Part shown: positions 33,750 to 44,798 of the stretch, piece by piece
How positions within the stretch are numbered: the first letter of the stretch is position 1
Layout: the number at the start of each line of letters is the position of its first letter
Assembly (NCBI GenBank): GCA_900073065.1
Contig: FJOG01000022.1
Span: 1,174,089 to 1,238,088, forward strand
Source: Phialocephala subalpina
Lineage: Eukaryota; Ascomycota; Leotiomycetes; Helotiales; Mollisiaceae
Direction: 5' to 3'
DNA length: 64,000 nt
The notes under the pieces: generated by a model
The model's database searches: none
Told to the model about the DNA's origin: nothing
Seen by the model: the letters and a program-made list of their open reading frames with translations, nothing else
Made by a program: the position numbers and the translations under genes

Positions 33750-33942
33750 TACTGGAGCACATAAGTGATCAGCAGCGCAAGTAGGACTAAGGCTGTCTCA
33801 AGCCGTTCTTTGACTTGGATGGCTAGTCTTAGATGAAGTGAAGTGATCGCGGATGAGAGAAGAACAAGAATAGGCCAGAGCGTGGGTCTTCATGAGTAGC
33901 CTATACCCAAGATGATGTATAGAGAAGTTGAAATCGGTGAAT
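33750..33942. other. Short intergenic between helicase and multicopper-oxidase relic
   Basis: These 193 bp follow the helicase stop. No gene or repeat was recognised. This is the downstream junction of the candidate transferred segment. Confidence 0.4.
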
Positions 33943-34440
33943 TTAGCTATATAAACTGGATGAGTAGGTTAGTCTGGGATAATCAGTTATAGTGGAGGTC
34001 TGAACCATTTCTTCTCCCATCAAAAATTTGGCTCTTTCCTGGAGAATGTATGTTTCCCTTACCAACCAGCACGGGTTCACTACCCAGTTCCCGTGACAGT
34101 CTCTCCATTTCCAAATTGATCTCTGATAATGGCACATTGGCGATGCATTATGTCCGCAGTCGCCGGTGGGATACGCAAGCATGGAATAGTAGTAATATCT
34201 GTCGCGAATTGTATTGAACAAATTAGCACTCAAGTGCCTGCCGAAGTGACAATGCACAATATAATTCCCGGGGTTATTCTAAATCCGTCGAATAGCGATC
34301 CATTTCGATGGCGGAAGGATGGTAGGATCGCGTTGAGGCGGGTGGGTGGTATTCAAGTTCTAGCTGACAGTATATTCACCAAAACCAGTTCCCACAACAT
34401 AAAAGGCATACCCGTGCCTACAAACCAATCAGTATAGAAT
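33943..34440 (-). pseudogene. Multicopper oxidase (laccase-like) pseudogene, C-terminal piece
   Basis: Read on the minus strand, the piece gives HGYAFYVVGTGFGEYTVS, then a TAG, NLNTTHPPQRDPTILPPSKW, then another TAG, NNPGNYIVHCHFGRHLSANL. These are the third cupredoxin domain and the HCH copper ligands of a laccase-type multicopper oxidase. The stops fall at codons that fit RIP changes. It is separated from the N-terminal/middle piece (35308-36135) by the gap-containing TIR element. The gene is dead. The original function was oxidation of phenols or metals. Confidence 0.78.
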
Positions 34441-34469
34441 CTTGTGATACTTCCAAGGGTAGGTTGTAA

Positions 34470-35171
34470 GTAAGAGTTCGGGCCACAGCTCGTGGCACAC
34501 TTAAGCGAAATACAGCAAAAATGGCCATTTTGACCCCCTTTTTAAAAATTTATATTAATTTCAAATATTTACACTTTTATTTTAAGCTAAAAATNNNNNN
34601 NNNNNNNNNNNNNNNNNNNNNNNNNNNNNNNNNNNNNNNNNNNNNNNNNNNNNNNNNNNNNNNNNNNNNNNNNNNNNNNNNNNNNNNNNNNNNNNNNNNN
34701 NNNNNNNNNNNNNNNNNNNNNNNNNNNNNNNNNNNNNNNNNNNNNNNNNNNNNNNNNNNNNNNNNNNNNNNNNNNNNNNNNNNNNNNNNNNNNNNNNNNN
34801 NNNNNNNNNNNNNNNNNNNNNNNNNNNNNNNNNNNNNNNNNNNNNNNNNNNNNNNNNNNNNNNNNNNNNNNNNNNNNNNNNNNNNNNNNNNNNNNNNNNN
34901 NNNNNNNNNNNNNNNNNNNNNNNNNNNNNNNNNNNNNNNNNNNNNNNNNNNNNNNNNNNNNNNNNNNNNNNNNNNNNNNNNNNNNNNNNNNNNNNNNNNN
35001 NNNNNNNNNNNNNNNNNNNNNNNNNNNNNNNNNNNNNNNNNNNNNNNNNNNNNNNNNNNNNNNNNNNNNNNNNNNNNNNNNNNNNNNNNNNNNNNNNNNN
35101 NNNNNNNNNNNNNNNNNNNNNNNNNNNNNNNNNCGCTTAAGTGTGCCACGAGCTGTGGCCCGAACTCTTAC
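34470..35171. mobile_element. TIR element (38-bp perfect ends) around a 539-N gap
   Basis: The 38 bp at 34470-34507 are the exact reverse complement of 35134-35171 (GTAAGAGTTCGGGCCACAGC... inward). Between them are an AT-rich stretch and an N run at 34595-35133. The element interrupts the multicopper-oxidase gene. Element family and internal genes are hidden by the gap. The 121-bp repeat at 35185-35305 lies next to the right end and may belong to the same insertion, so the true element may extend to about 35305. Confidence 0.7.
34595..35133. other. Assembly gap of 539 N
   Basis: The run is uncalled sequence inside the TIR element. Apparent open frames across it are meaningless. Its placement between inverted repeats suggests an assembly break at a repeat. 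Confidence 0.95.
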
Positions 35172-35184
35172 AAATGGAAAGGAT

Positions 35185-35305
35185 GTGTGATATCCAGCAC
35201 GTGACATCACGTTTTCTTTCTCAGCTAGTTCGAAGCTCCTTCCATAAGAGGACTTCTCACGTAGATTTAGAAGAATCAACTCCGTTTACACCCTTCAAAA
35301 TCACA
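35185..35305 (-). repeat. 121-bp dispersed repeat, copy 2 (inverted)
   Basis: This is nearly identical to 3961-4081 in the opposite orientation. It abuts the oxidase sequence at about 35306 and the TIR at 35171, with 13 bp between. Confidence 0.85.
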
Positions 35306-35307
35306 GA

Positions 35308-36135
35308 TGTGGGTCATTGCTATTGCTGTTAATAATCAATTGCCAGGTTCAGCATCTGTCTTCATCAAAAATGAGTATCACTGCGCTACTGCCACAGACT
35401 GCGCAGCCTGCGGTTCATTGAAAAGAAGTATTCACATCATTGCCATCCGTCTCAATGATTTGAAACTCGTGTTCATCAATTGAGAACATCAATGAAAGAG
35501 ATGCACCTGTATTGATAACTCGCAGACGATACAGGTTGTTGAGTAGAACAGTAGCTTGGAATCGACCACCGGCGCAGTTCATGCTATTGTTTGTGCAGTT
35601 CCAATTATTGCCACCATTGATGAGCACTGTATCAGGCAGAGGCTCATTGAGAGAGGCAGGATTAGCGGGCTCGGTGTAGTTTGTGACAGCAACGCTGACT
35701 CGGCAGGGTTGGTCAGCAGTGCATCCACAATTCGCAACGTGCAAGAGGTTGTTTCGTCGGCTACCAGTGGTCGCAGAGAGATATGCCTCTGTCAATAAAT
35801 TGGAGAAGGTGTGATACCACTCGGAAGACTTAGCATATTGTCTTGTTTAATCCTGTTGAGGCGCATTGTTTGAGATTGATGGGAACTATGAAAGAAAAAA
35901 GCAATGGGTTCTTATATCGCCAATCATGAGCACAGCATCTTTAGATTATTGGTGTAGGTACGGCTCATCCGGAGAGTGTACAATAAATGCACCAAATAGT
36001 CCATTAGATTGTGAGCCAGAGTGAGAATGAAACCAAAATGTTCCCCATTAAACATTCACAATAAACTCGTAGTTGAAGCTCTCGCCCACGGGAATCGGAC
36101 CTTGTGAGATGCCTTTAACATCAGCGACGAAATAA
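35308..36135 (-). pseudogene. Multicopper oxidase (laccase-like) pseudogene, N-terminal/middle piece
   Basis: Minus-strand reading gives GISQGPIPVGESFNYEFIVN, a TAA, then WGTFWFHSHSGSQSNGLFGA (T2/T3 copper His pairs), and further on LINGGNNWNCTNNS, RFQATVLLNNLYRLRVINTG and IDEHEFQIIETDG, all laccase domain 1-2 landmarks. More stops follow (AQ*YSFLMKTDAEPGN). Stops at expected Gln, Arg and Trp codons fit C->T or G->A change. The N-terminus meets NmrA-like sequence near 36140, so an older rearrangement joined the two genes. The C-terminal piece is 33943-34440. Confidence 0.8.
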
Positions 36136-36139
36136 AACA

Positions 36140-37965
36140 GCAAGAAAATACGTACCTGCCACACTACCCATCCACGGGGGTGAAAGCTACCTTGAAAACT
36201 TTGTCTTTGTCGAAACCCGGGAAATATACAGTAAGTGGCCACAAGTCTAAGCGAGAACACCAAAAAGCGCGTTTTTACGCGTTTCTCACTTACTCACCTA
36301 CAACAATGAAGCCTCCTAGAGCACCACGTCAACCACTAGGGGAGGTCTCCCCTAACTAGAGATCAAGAGTTATTAGTGCTCGCGATCATGGCATCCATAT
36401 TCTTGCTATTGCGCGCATAGAGAAGCTCCTAAATTCCACTTGCAGATCAATCATTAAAAACGCGCTAAACTAGATTTTATGCATCACCAATAAACGCATA
36501 GGTGCACTTTCTGTCTTTACTCCTAAGGACCACCGCCTTATACGACGTGCTATTGTAGTAAATCCAAAGATTATTGCCCAACAACTTTTTGTTTCTTGTG
36601 CGCTTTACTCTTCTAAGAAGACAATTTACCGGTACCTCAAAAAATCAGGCATACAGAAGTGGAGAGCCAAGTAGAGACCATTTCTTATTGCAGAGCATGC
36701 GCTACTGCGTATGGAATAGGCTCTAAAGTACGATGGGAAGCCTGTAGAGTTTTGGAGAAGGTTACGGTGGTCTGATGAGTACTCAATTGAGCGTGGGAAG
36801 GGAGGTGCTATCCAATGGGTATACCGCAGGCGGGGTAACTTTCCCCTCCTTTATACACACTTTGTGCCTTAGTTAATTACTTATCAACGCTTTCAGGTGA
36901 AGCTCTAGAAATCTGGGCGATCCAAACCAAACCGCCAAAGGGTAAAACACAGATGTTTTGAGCAGTATTCGGCTTTGGAGTGAGGAGTGATTTAGTAGTC
37001 ATAGAGGGAGATTAGAATGCGAAAAGAGAGGGCGTCACAGCTAAAGTATACCTCGAGGTCTTACGCGAATACCTTCCTACGATTCTCGAATACGATAGCA
37101 TCTTTATGTAAGATAATGCCCCTATACACAAGGCATATAAAGTCAGGGACTTCTTTGAGGAAATGGGAATAGAAGTGATGGAATGGCCGCTATATTCACT
37201 AGACTTGAACCCCATAGAAAACCTATGGAAGATGCTAAAGGCAGAAATCGATAGAGCACACTTTGAGCTTAAAGGTATGGGCAATAGTATTGCAGTAATG
37301 GACTTTATGATAGAGTGTGCACAAGAGGCGTGGGAGACTTTGGCGCTAGAGCTCTTAAATAAGCTAGCTGAGGGGATGCAAAAGCGTGTAGACGCTGTGA
37401 AAGCTGCAAATGGGTAGTATACAAAATACTGAATTGGTAGAATTGTCAATTGAATACCTAGCTATCGCATGCTTTAATTAGAATGTGAATAACTTTATTT
37501 TTGATTATTTAATAGGATAAATGCGACAGTGAAGTGTGGTGAGGGAATGGCTGAATAAGCGAATCGTTCAGACTTGTGGCCATCCACTGTATGCTCCTGC
37601 CAGGTGGCAGAAGGTTCTGCAAAAAAAAGAGCGGGTCGCACAATGGTTTAGTACTGGAATCCAGCATCATGTACTTGCTTTTAAAGCGCATCCTTTGTAA
37701 GCCAGTAGTCGTACATTGACCATTGTGAGCCCCAACGAGGAAAGCTTTTGTGCTCACTCGCCTTCACCACAGAGGAGGCGATCATGACTAATACTGTATG
37801 AGATGCTCAAGCAGCTTCAATGACATTTTTTGCTGCTTGGATGCCAGATTGACGAAGACAGCATTCATGCCTCGCATTGCTAGTTGCAGAGACTCTATGT
37901 CTTCGAAATCCCCTCTCACGAGTTTAGCACCTCGCTGTTGAAAACCTTCGCCTTGTCGGATAAAT
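36140..37965 (-). pseudogene. NmrA-like family pseudogene, split by a Tc1/mariner element
   Basis: Two minus-strand pieces flank the transposon. Piece 1 (37592-37965) reads GAKLVRGDFEDIESLQLAMR, then HKSFPRWGSQWSMYDYWL and TIVRPALFFAEPSATW, with at least three in-frame stops and a frame change. Piece 2 (36140-36226) reads YFPGFDKDKVFKVAFTPV. Together they follow the order of NmrA-like Rossmann proteins, which sense NAD(P) redox state. The transposon entered between TW..H and YFPGF. The N-terminal GxxGxxG part is missing. The locus is non-functional. Confidence 0.7.
36229..37589 (+). mobile_element. Tc1/mariner element, DD34E, TA target duplication, degenerate
   Basis: Ends are CAGTAAGTGGCCACAAGTCT and the inverted CAGTGGATGGCCACAAGTCT, flanked by TA on both sides (36227-36228 and 37590-37591). 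Length is 1361 bp. The transposase reads rightward with stops: RWSDEYSIERG (first catalytic Asp), then DNAPIHKAYKVRDFF (second Asp) and WPLYSLDLNPIENLW (Glu). The second Asp and Glu are 34 residues apart. The last 84 codons (37163-37417) are open. Stops such as FM*DNAPIH stand where Gln is normal, fitting CAA->TAA. It cannot make transposase now. Confidence 0.88.
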
Positions 37966-38567
37966 CAAATACTATACCTTAATCCTTTTATCTATTATAT
38001 AAAGCGAGAAGCAATAACGGATTCGGAGGCGAAATTTTGGCTCTCCGATTTACTGAGTTCCTTTATATAAAGGACTAAGTATATTTTAGAAAGTGTCTAC
38101 TTTAGATTCCTTAAGAACTTATTTGGGATTCTTTAGTATCATTATTAAAACTTGACAAAAATGATATAAGAAAATAGAGGTCAAATTAAGTGTAATTAGC
38201 TAAAATGCAAGGAGGCAAAACACGTGATAATACGGTTAATCTTGCTCAGGTTGATTAGGCCTACTTAGGCGAGCTACTTAGGGTGCTTATAGTGCTCAGG
38301 GTGTTTATGGTGCTCATGGTGCTCAGGCGAGTTGATTGAGTCGAGGGTGAGCCGAGGGTGATTAGCGCCTGAGCAAGAGCAGCAAGCTTACTAACTCCAT
38401 ACGGAACTCAAGAAAGAGAAAATTGATTCATAGTACCAGAATATTAACTATTCAATTAAAAATGAAAATTCAACGCTAAATCATGTCTAAACTCTTTATC
38501 CACGCGAATGCTAGACCTCTAACCTCTAACCAATGCTATGCCAAAAACACGAATAACCAGAGTTGAT
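37966..38567. other. AT-rich spacer with short-period repeats
   Basis: No gene is seen. From about 38225 to 38390 the words GGTGCTCA, GTGCTCAGG, TTAGGCGAG and GAGGGTGA recur irregularly, giving a degenerate tandem structure. The origin is unknown, perhaps a decayed element end. Confidence 0.5.
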
Positions 38568-39659
38568 CTAGTTTATCTCAATCAAACCAGGACCAAATAG
38601 TGTCGCATTTGCAACTGCGCCAGCAGAGGAGAATGGTCCAGAGCTGTTCGTTACAGCAGCGATGGTGAAGCCATTTCCAAATGTTGCCTCGTCGAATGGA
38701 AATTGAGCAGTGAAGAGAACGGTACTGTTTTGAACTTGAACATCCTGAAGGTTCTCGACCACGGGGTTGTTCTGCTGGTTGATATATACGAGCGACAATC
38801 CGGAAAGCCGCGATTCGATTGCTTTGTCTTTTGAGGTGTCAAAGCTGAACTGGATATTCTGCGACTTGGGCTGGATATCAGGGGTAACCACAGTGAGGGT
38901 GGCAAAGACGGGTAGATCGATCTCATCGATGTTGGGACAAGAGCCTGGAACCACGAAGTCTTGGTTCAAGGAAGAGAATGCGAACTCGCGGGTCATAGTT
39001 GTAAGGAATGGAAGGGCGCTGGGAATTTTGCCGAGCATATTGCGGTAGAAGCCGTTCTGTTCACCCTCTTGCCCGATGATGGAGCCAACACCACTAATAA
39101 GACTAGCGTCACCGTCGGTCGCAAATAGTGTTTGAACTTCTTGAAGAGTGCCAAGGACAGCATCAGTGAAGGTAGATGCTAACACCATGGCACCGGAGAA
39201 GGCATCGACAGGGAAGTCGTACTTGCACGGCTGAATTGGGTTGCTCTTGAAGTTGGCGAGGGCATTGTTGGCATTCAGTGCGTGAAGTTCTTCTTGTGCT
39301 ACCACAGCATTGAGAGCATCTAGAACAGTCTTTCGAGTTGATCGGTCCTCGATCTCGTAGCCTTGGGTGCCACCAGTACTGTTCGTGATGTTGGAGATCA
39401 GCTCGGTAAAGAAGGCAACTTCGAATAGCTCGTTGAAGGCGACGAGGCGCAAACTCGTCTTGCTATTGTCGCTAATCGTTGGCGGTAGAGATCCAGAGGG
39501 AAGGCTACCATGGGCTTGTTGTTCGATAATAGTAAGTTGTGTGGATGGGTTAGAGATGGTTGGGAACCCATTGGATAAGGGAAAGGAGAATGGTGCAGCA
39601 GAAACGAATGGCAGGTATGACACCATGACTAGTGCTGCCAAGGCGGCAGCGAAGATCAT
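38568..39659 (-). CDS. Secreted ferritin-like protein, Rds1/LsdA (sexual development) type
   Basis: This is a single exon of 363 residues from ATG 39659. The signal peptide is clear (ALAALVMVSYLPFVSAAP). A ferritin-like four-helix region follows: LVAFNELFEVAFFTELISNI, DALNAVVAQEELHALNANNA, and later GQEGEQNGFYRNMLGKIPSA, supplying Glu/His of the di-metal pattern. The C-terminal about 120 residues are a beta-rich domain. Homologues include S. pombe Rds1 (stress) and Aspergillus LsdA (late sexual development); molecular activity is not settled. The gene is intact although it sits among transposon relics, so it may be under selection or a recent survivor. Confidence 0.85.
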   Translation of the reverse strand: MIFAAALAALVMVSYLPFVSAAPFSFPLSNGFPTISNPSTQLTIIEQQAHGSLPSGSLPPTISDNSKTSLRLVAFNELFEVAFFTELISNITNSTGGTQGYEIEDRSTRKTVLDALNAVVAQEELHALNANNALANFKSNPIQPCKYDFPVDAFSGAMVLASTFTDAVLGTLQEVQTLFATDGDASLISGVGSIIGQEGEQNGFYRNMLGKIPSALPFLTTMTREFAFSSLNQDFVVPGSCPNIDEIDLPVFATLTVVTPDIQPKSQNIQFSFDTSKDKAIESRLSGLSLVYINQQNNPVVENLQDVQVQNSTVLFTAQFPFDEATFGNGFTIAAVTNSSGPFSSAGAVANATLFGPGLIEIN

Positions 39660-41714
39660 TATCGACCAATTTGCAGGAAACAGGATAATAAAGTGGATGA
39701 TAGGGAAACCCCTCTATATGTAGGTGGGATGAGAGAAAACACATTACTGACTGTCCCTACCAAAATCCATATCTAGAAGCTTCGCATTGCGGGGGTTTTA
39801 GGTGAGGTTTTGTGCGTTGTGCACGCTGGTATGTGGACGTCGGGACCTCGGAATTTAATCGAGAAAGCTGCAGCATATTTACTAAGCAGGAGAGGATGTG
39901 CATGCGATCGTGATTTTGGGGTTCCTCGGCAAATTTGCGGCCTCTCGCTTTGCCAAACCGCTTCACATTCAAGGACTTCCTGGACACGCATTTTGGTAGG
40001 GTGTCTTTGACACGGCTGATATCAAGAGACGACTGGGTGGTGTTCGATGCCTGACGCAAGATCAGTAGGCCGAAAAGCAGATGAAGAATCAATTCGGTCA
40101 ATTTGCTCAATTCGCCCGAGGGTGAACCTTGATGTCTCGCGTCGAATTGCGATGACCATACCCATATTTTGCATAAAATAAGATGTTATGCCTCGGCCTC
40201 GCAAAGGGAACAGATGGCAGCCATATCTGGTGGATGTTGACCAACTTAGATCTCAGTCGTGAACAGACGGAGTCATCAACCCCTTTGCGATTGCTTCAAA
40301 ATAATGAGACGTCGACGTTCTGGTTATAAAAAGGTTTATTGAATCGAAGCCCAGACACGGTGGTTTCTTTGTTTCGTGGTTGAGGCTCTGTCGGTTTGAG
40401 ATGGTTCCATTATTGCCGCGTGTTTTGCGAAATTGCGTCAGAGAGCTGCTCGTGCTGGTTTCAGGGTGTGAAACACCTTCGTAGGGAAACGGAGAGCCTG
40501 GGAGGAAAGATGAAGATACCAGCGTGGATAACGGAAGAGACAAAATATGTCGATGCGAGCTTCTTATGAGGGGGTTTTAATTGGTGTCGGGCTCATGCGA
40601 AAGTCGCCTGCAACGCGAAACGCTACTCACATGCCTTGAACTTCAGTTAAAGGGTTGATATGAGGTTGTTTCTCCTCTCAATTGGTGCGTCACGTGGATA
40701 AAGCAGGCTCCTCGTTAAAAATTGGCGATTTCTAGTGAGATAATAAGCAGGCCTAGTACAGCGGACTTCGGGCAGACGAAGGCGGAGAGGGAATTACATA
40801 CTAAGTGCGATTGGCCAAGAAATTGTTTCCTTAATAAATTTATACGCAACTTAACCTTTGAGTTTATAAATAATAATATTGTTTTACGTAGATAAAATTA
40901 GTTTGTCTATTGAGAATCAAAGGCTACCGCGGAGCTAAAAATGCTATTTTATATTAGTTTGCACTTTAAGTATTTATTATTTTTAGTATTTATATTCAAA
41001 CGGTAGCAATAAAATAGAGGACTATTACTTAACGAGTTTTTTTACTTTGTGAAGGCAAAGGAAATGCATTTATGGGTTTTAATCTAATGAGCTAATCGAT
41101 TGAATAAAATATTAGGCGTATATTTCAAAATCAGACTAAAAGAATTACACAATTAATAATTATTGTCAGAACCCAGGGGAATTTTAAGGATTAATATAAC
41201 AAGGCTATGGGTGACTCCTATATAGAATCAATGCATCCCCCATCCGAATGGATCTAAGATGTCAATTAAAGGATCGCATTAAACCCCGTACTTTCGCACC
41301 TTACATCGAGAACAATTACTATCCAAATCGCTGTTAGCCGCCCTGATCAAAAGCATATCGATATAGCTTTCAGGAAGTAAAGTTTCTATAAGATTGAGAC
41401 AAAGAATACTGATGATACGGGCCTAGGAGTACAATATCGAAGTTCTGGCGACGCTCGCTAGGTCAGGGGCTCGCTTACAGGATCCAAAAGGGGCATCGTC
41501 TCGTTCAGGCTGACGCCAAGCTTGTATCTGTCCTCATCATTCAGTATCACCTCTCGTCGAGCGTTTATCAATCGAAGAATCCAACATGTTAGACCTAGGG
41601 CTCGGCCAAGTCCTCATTGTGACTCACTGTGAGAGGACAAGTCTCTGTTGAGTTTAAGATAAGACCTTATACGGGCCGCCGAAAGCTTCCATCGTTTAAA
41701 GATATTTCTATAAA
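39660..41714. other. Intergenic, becoming AT-rich; no supported gene
   Basis: 39660-40700 has normal composition and probably the promoter of the ferritin-like gene. 40830-41220 is AT-rich, as in RIPped DNA. The 96-codon minus frame at 40253-40543 has no motif support. No repeat boundary could be placed. Confidence 0.45.
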
Positions 41715-41872
41715 ATGTCACGAAGAAACCAAATTCTCACCATCATCGCCTTCTCATCAATTATAATCCTTGCGATAATTTTCCGGCCCCAGACTACTCA
41801 ACCAGTAGTCATTAACCACGCTCTTGGTGATTATGGCAATGGTAAAGTCTACCTCGCCTCGCTATGCCGCTA

Positions 41873-43252
41873 CAGTGCCACGTCATGAGTCTGAGCCTTT
41901 ATATTTTTACCCCGAACCCCATCATAATTCTAATTTACAAAAATCTATGCATCTCTACCATTTTCCGTTTAATTTAAGATTTGATTGATTCTATTGATAT
42001 GCGCATAAATCAATTACTTTTCGATAAAAAAATAACTCGCAAATATTAAAACCTTACTTTAATATTTTGTATATTATTTCTTTGCCTCGATATAAGCCTT
42101 AATTCGATTAACTATACTCTCCTTTAAATTATTAAAGACCTCTTTATTTATTGTATCCCATGCTATTTATAAAGTATTTTCAAGTCGTTATCTTAAATAT
42201 TTACTCTTATTTTTATCCTTTATAATCTCTAAAAACATCTTAAAAATTCTCTTTTTAAGCTCCCACTAAATATACTCGATCGAGTTTAAATCGGGGGAAT
42301 AAAAAAGCCAATCTTCGATTTATATAATCTTATTTTCTATAAACTAATTTCGTACTTTAATTACTCGATAAATAGAAGTATTATCTTATATAAAAATATA
42401 ATCAAAATCCAAAGATTAAACTATTAATTTAACTTTTATATTAAAAACCTCTAAATAAAAATTAATAAAATATCTATGTTTTTTAGACTCGAAATCTCAA
42501 TCTATAATATAAAAATTAATCTTCTTATTATTCTAAAAGTATCCTCAAATTATAATTTTTATATTCTTATAATAATTATAAGTTTAAATTATCGATTTAT
42601 CCCACATTTAATTAGTAGTTCGAAATACTTATTCGATTTGTTTTCTTTGCCCTCGCTTTATTAAACACTTATTACTCCATATAAATATTCTTTATTCTTT
42701 TTTATTTTTGCTTTTATTCTTTAAATACTAAATTAACTTCTTAATCGTATTCTCCTTTATAAAGAACGGGCGCTTTCTAACTCTCTAATTATATATACTA
42801 TATTTTTTGAGGATTCGATCGACCGTAGATTTATTTATTCCGAGATTAAATTTCTTTTTAATAATTAAATAATTATTTTTTGAGTTTACGCGTTTATATC
42901 GAAGTAATAATCGTTTTACTACTTCGGTATAATACTTCGGTCCGCCGATTCGAGGTTAAGACTCTCCGTTAGAGCGTAGATAAGCGAGAGAGAAAATGCT
43001 TCGAATGACTCCGCGGGAGCAATTTAAAATAGTTTTAACTTCGGGGATTTTAGCGCCTTTAATGGCTATACTAATAGTAACGCCTCTTTAATATAGAGTA
43101 AACTTATAATTGAATTGCCTATTCCCAAAGGAATTGCTTAGAGGAGTGCGTTAAAGAGGCATTTTATTGTGTAGAAGGGAAGGGGTAGAAAACGCGTAAA
43201 CGCGTTTTTACGCGTTCTCGCTTAATTGGCTCAGACTCCTGACGCGGTACTG
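41873..43252 (-). mobile_element. RIPped Tc1/mariner-like element in the Hsp70 intron
   Basis: The 1380-bp element has 25-bp inverted ends beginning CAGTGCCACGTCATGAG (left) and CAGTACCGCGTCAGGAG (right, inverted), three mismatches in 25, with TA on both sides (41871-41872, 43253-43254). The interior is extremely AT-rich. On the minus strand the DDE relic can be read: FI*DNTSIYRVIKV and DWLFYSPDLNSIEYI. Stops are many. It shares the CAGT ends and TA preference with the element at 36229, but internal sequence and TIRs differ, so it is another family member. Confidence 0.85.
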
Positions 43253-44298
43253 TAACACCTCCAGTAATTGGCATCGAACTTGGAGAAACTGCTCGCGTTG
43301 GTATGATTAATCATGATGAGTTTCGGGTCATTCTAGACGACCAAGGTCGGAGCTCGATACCATCCTGCGTCAACGACACCTGTATCAAGCGGCCTCATTT
43401 TGACGAATCAATCCTACCTGACATCATCAAAAGACTCAAAACAACAGCAGACGGCTTCTTCGGACGAAACATTACCCACGCCGTTATATCGGTCCCGGCA
43501 TATTTCGCCGATGCGGAGCGACAATCAACAAAAGATGCTGCCGCCTTGGTTGGTCTCCAAGCTCTCCGCATTGTCAATGAACCGACCGCAGCTGGTATTG
43601 CTTACGACCTCGACAAACCCGACCATGAATCCAACTTCATTGTATACAACCTGAATTCCCAAACTTGCGATGTCACTCTTGAAAATATCGATTATGGGGT
43701 CTTCGAGATTCTAGCAAATGCGAGCGGAAACATTGGCAGTGACTACTTTGAGCAAGCTGTACTTGAGCACATCATTGGAACCGAAAACATGAAATCCCAA
43801 GTTGCGAAGGCAGAAGAGGTATTGTCAAGGAAGACATCTGCCAAAATACGGCATTCCATCGCGAAGACCGAGCTCAACGAAGTCTACCAGAGTATCTTTG
43901 AGAAGACTCTTCCTTTGATCAAATATGTTCTCGAGGAAGCGAAGGTGGAGGTCGGCAAGGTCGAAGGAGTAATCCTCACTGGAGTCCGTCGTCACATCGC
44001 GAAAGTCCAGCCATTCATCGAGCAATGATTTGGGATGAAAGTCTACCAAGGGGTCAGCTCAGATGAAGCCATCTTGAAGGGTGTTGCCATTCTAGCTCAA
44101 GTACTCTCGGGCATCGACGACGACTGGGGATGTCCACCAGTGATGGGTCTCAATCCACTTTCACTCGGCATCGACGCAGGCTGTGTGTTTACGAAAGTAC
44201 TTCCGAGGAATACAGTTATACCGACACGCAAGCAAATCACTGTGACTACTGTTATGGACAATCAACCATCAATCAGAATCCAAATCGTCGAAGGAGAT

Positions 44299-44798
44299 CG
44301 GCTCTTATCGAGCAAGAACAACGAGATTGGAGCTTTTGATATCCTGGTACCTCCAGCTCCTGCTGGCGTTCCATATGTGGATATCGTATTTGAGGTGGAC
44401 GCGATTGAATTGTTGACGGTGAAGGCCGAAGACAAGGCCGAGCGAAAAGAAGTCAAGGTTATTATTGGCGACATCCTGCACGAGCGCAAGTGGGAGGAAG
44501 AAGTCGATGCAATAGTCATGGAAGCGGAGGCAAATTATGAAGCCGACCCGGCTCTTATCGAGCAAGAACAACGAGATTGGAGCTTTTGATATCCTGGTAC
44601 CTCCAGCTCCTGCTGGCGTTCCATATGTGGATATCGTATTTGAGGTGGACGCGATTGAATTGTTGACGGTGAAGGCCGAAGACAAGGCCGAGCGAAAAGA
44701 AGTCAAGGTTATTATTGGCGACATCCTGCACGAGCGCAAGTGGGAGGAAGAAGTCGATGCAATAGTCATGGAAGCGGAGGCAAATTATGAAGCCGACC
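44299..44798 (+). repeat. Perfect tandem duplication, period 250 bp (Hsp70 relic)
   Basis: 44299-44548 and 44549-44798 agree at every base I compared. The unit starts CGGCTCTTATCGAGC and ends near GAAGCCGACC. 250 is not a multiple of three, so the second copy is out of frame; with one copy the Hsp70 frame would continue to TGA 44819-44821. The period equals that of the duplication at 59063. Confidence 0.95.

Noticed and set aside
34521..35279. Open frames of about 190-230 codons on both strands
   Set aside because: They consist almost wholly of the N gap.
38225..38390. CRISPR-like or minisatellite array
   Set aside because: Repeats are irregular and short, spacers are not uniform, and the host is a fungus.
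44026..44028. In-frame TGA in Hsp70 as selenocysteine
   Set aside because: Fungi of this group lack the machinery, the site is not a Cys position, and the gene has other lesions.
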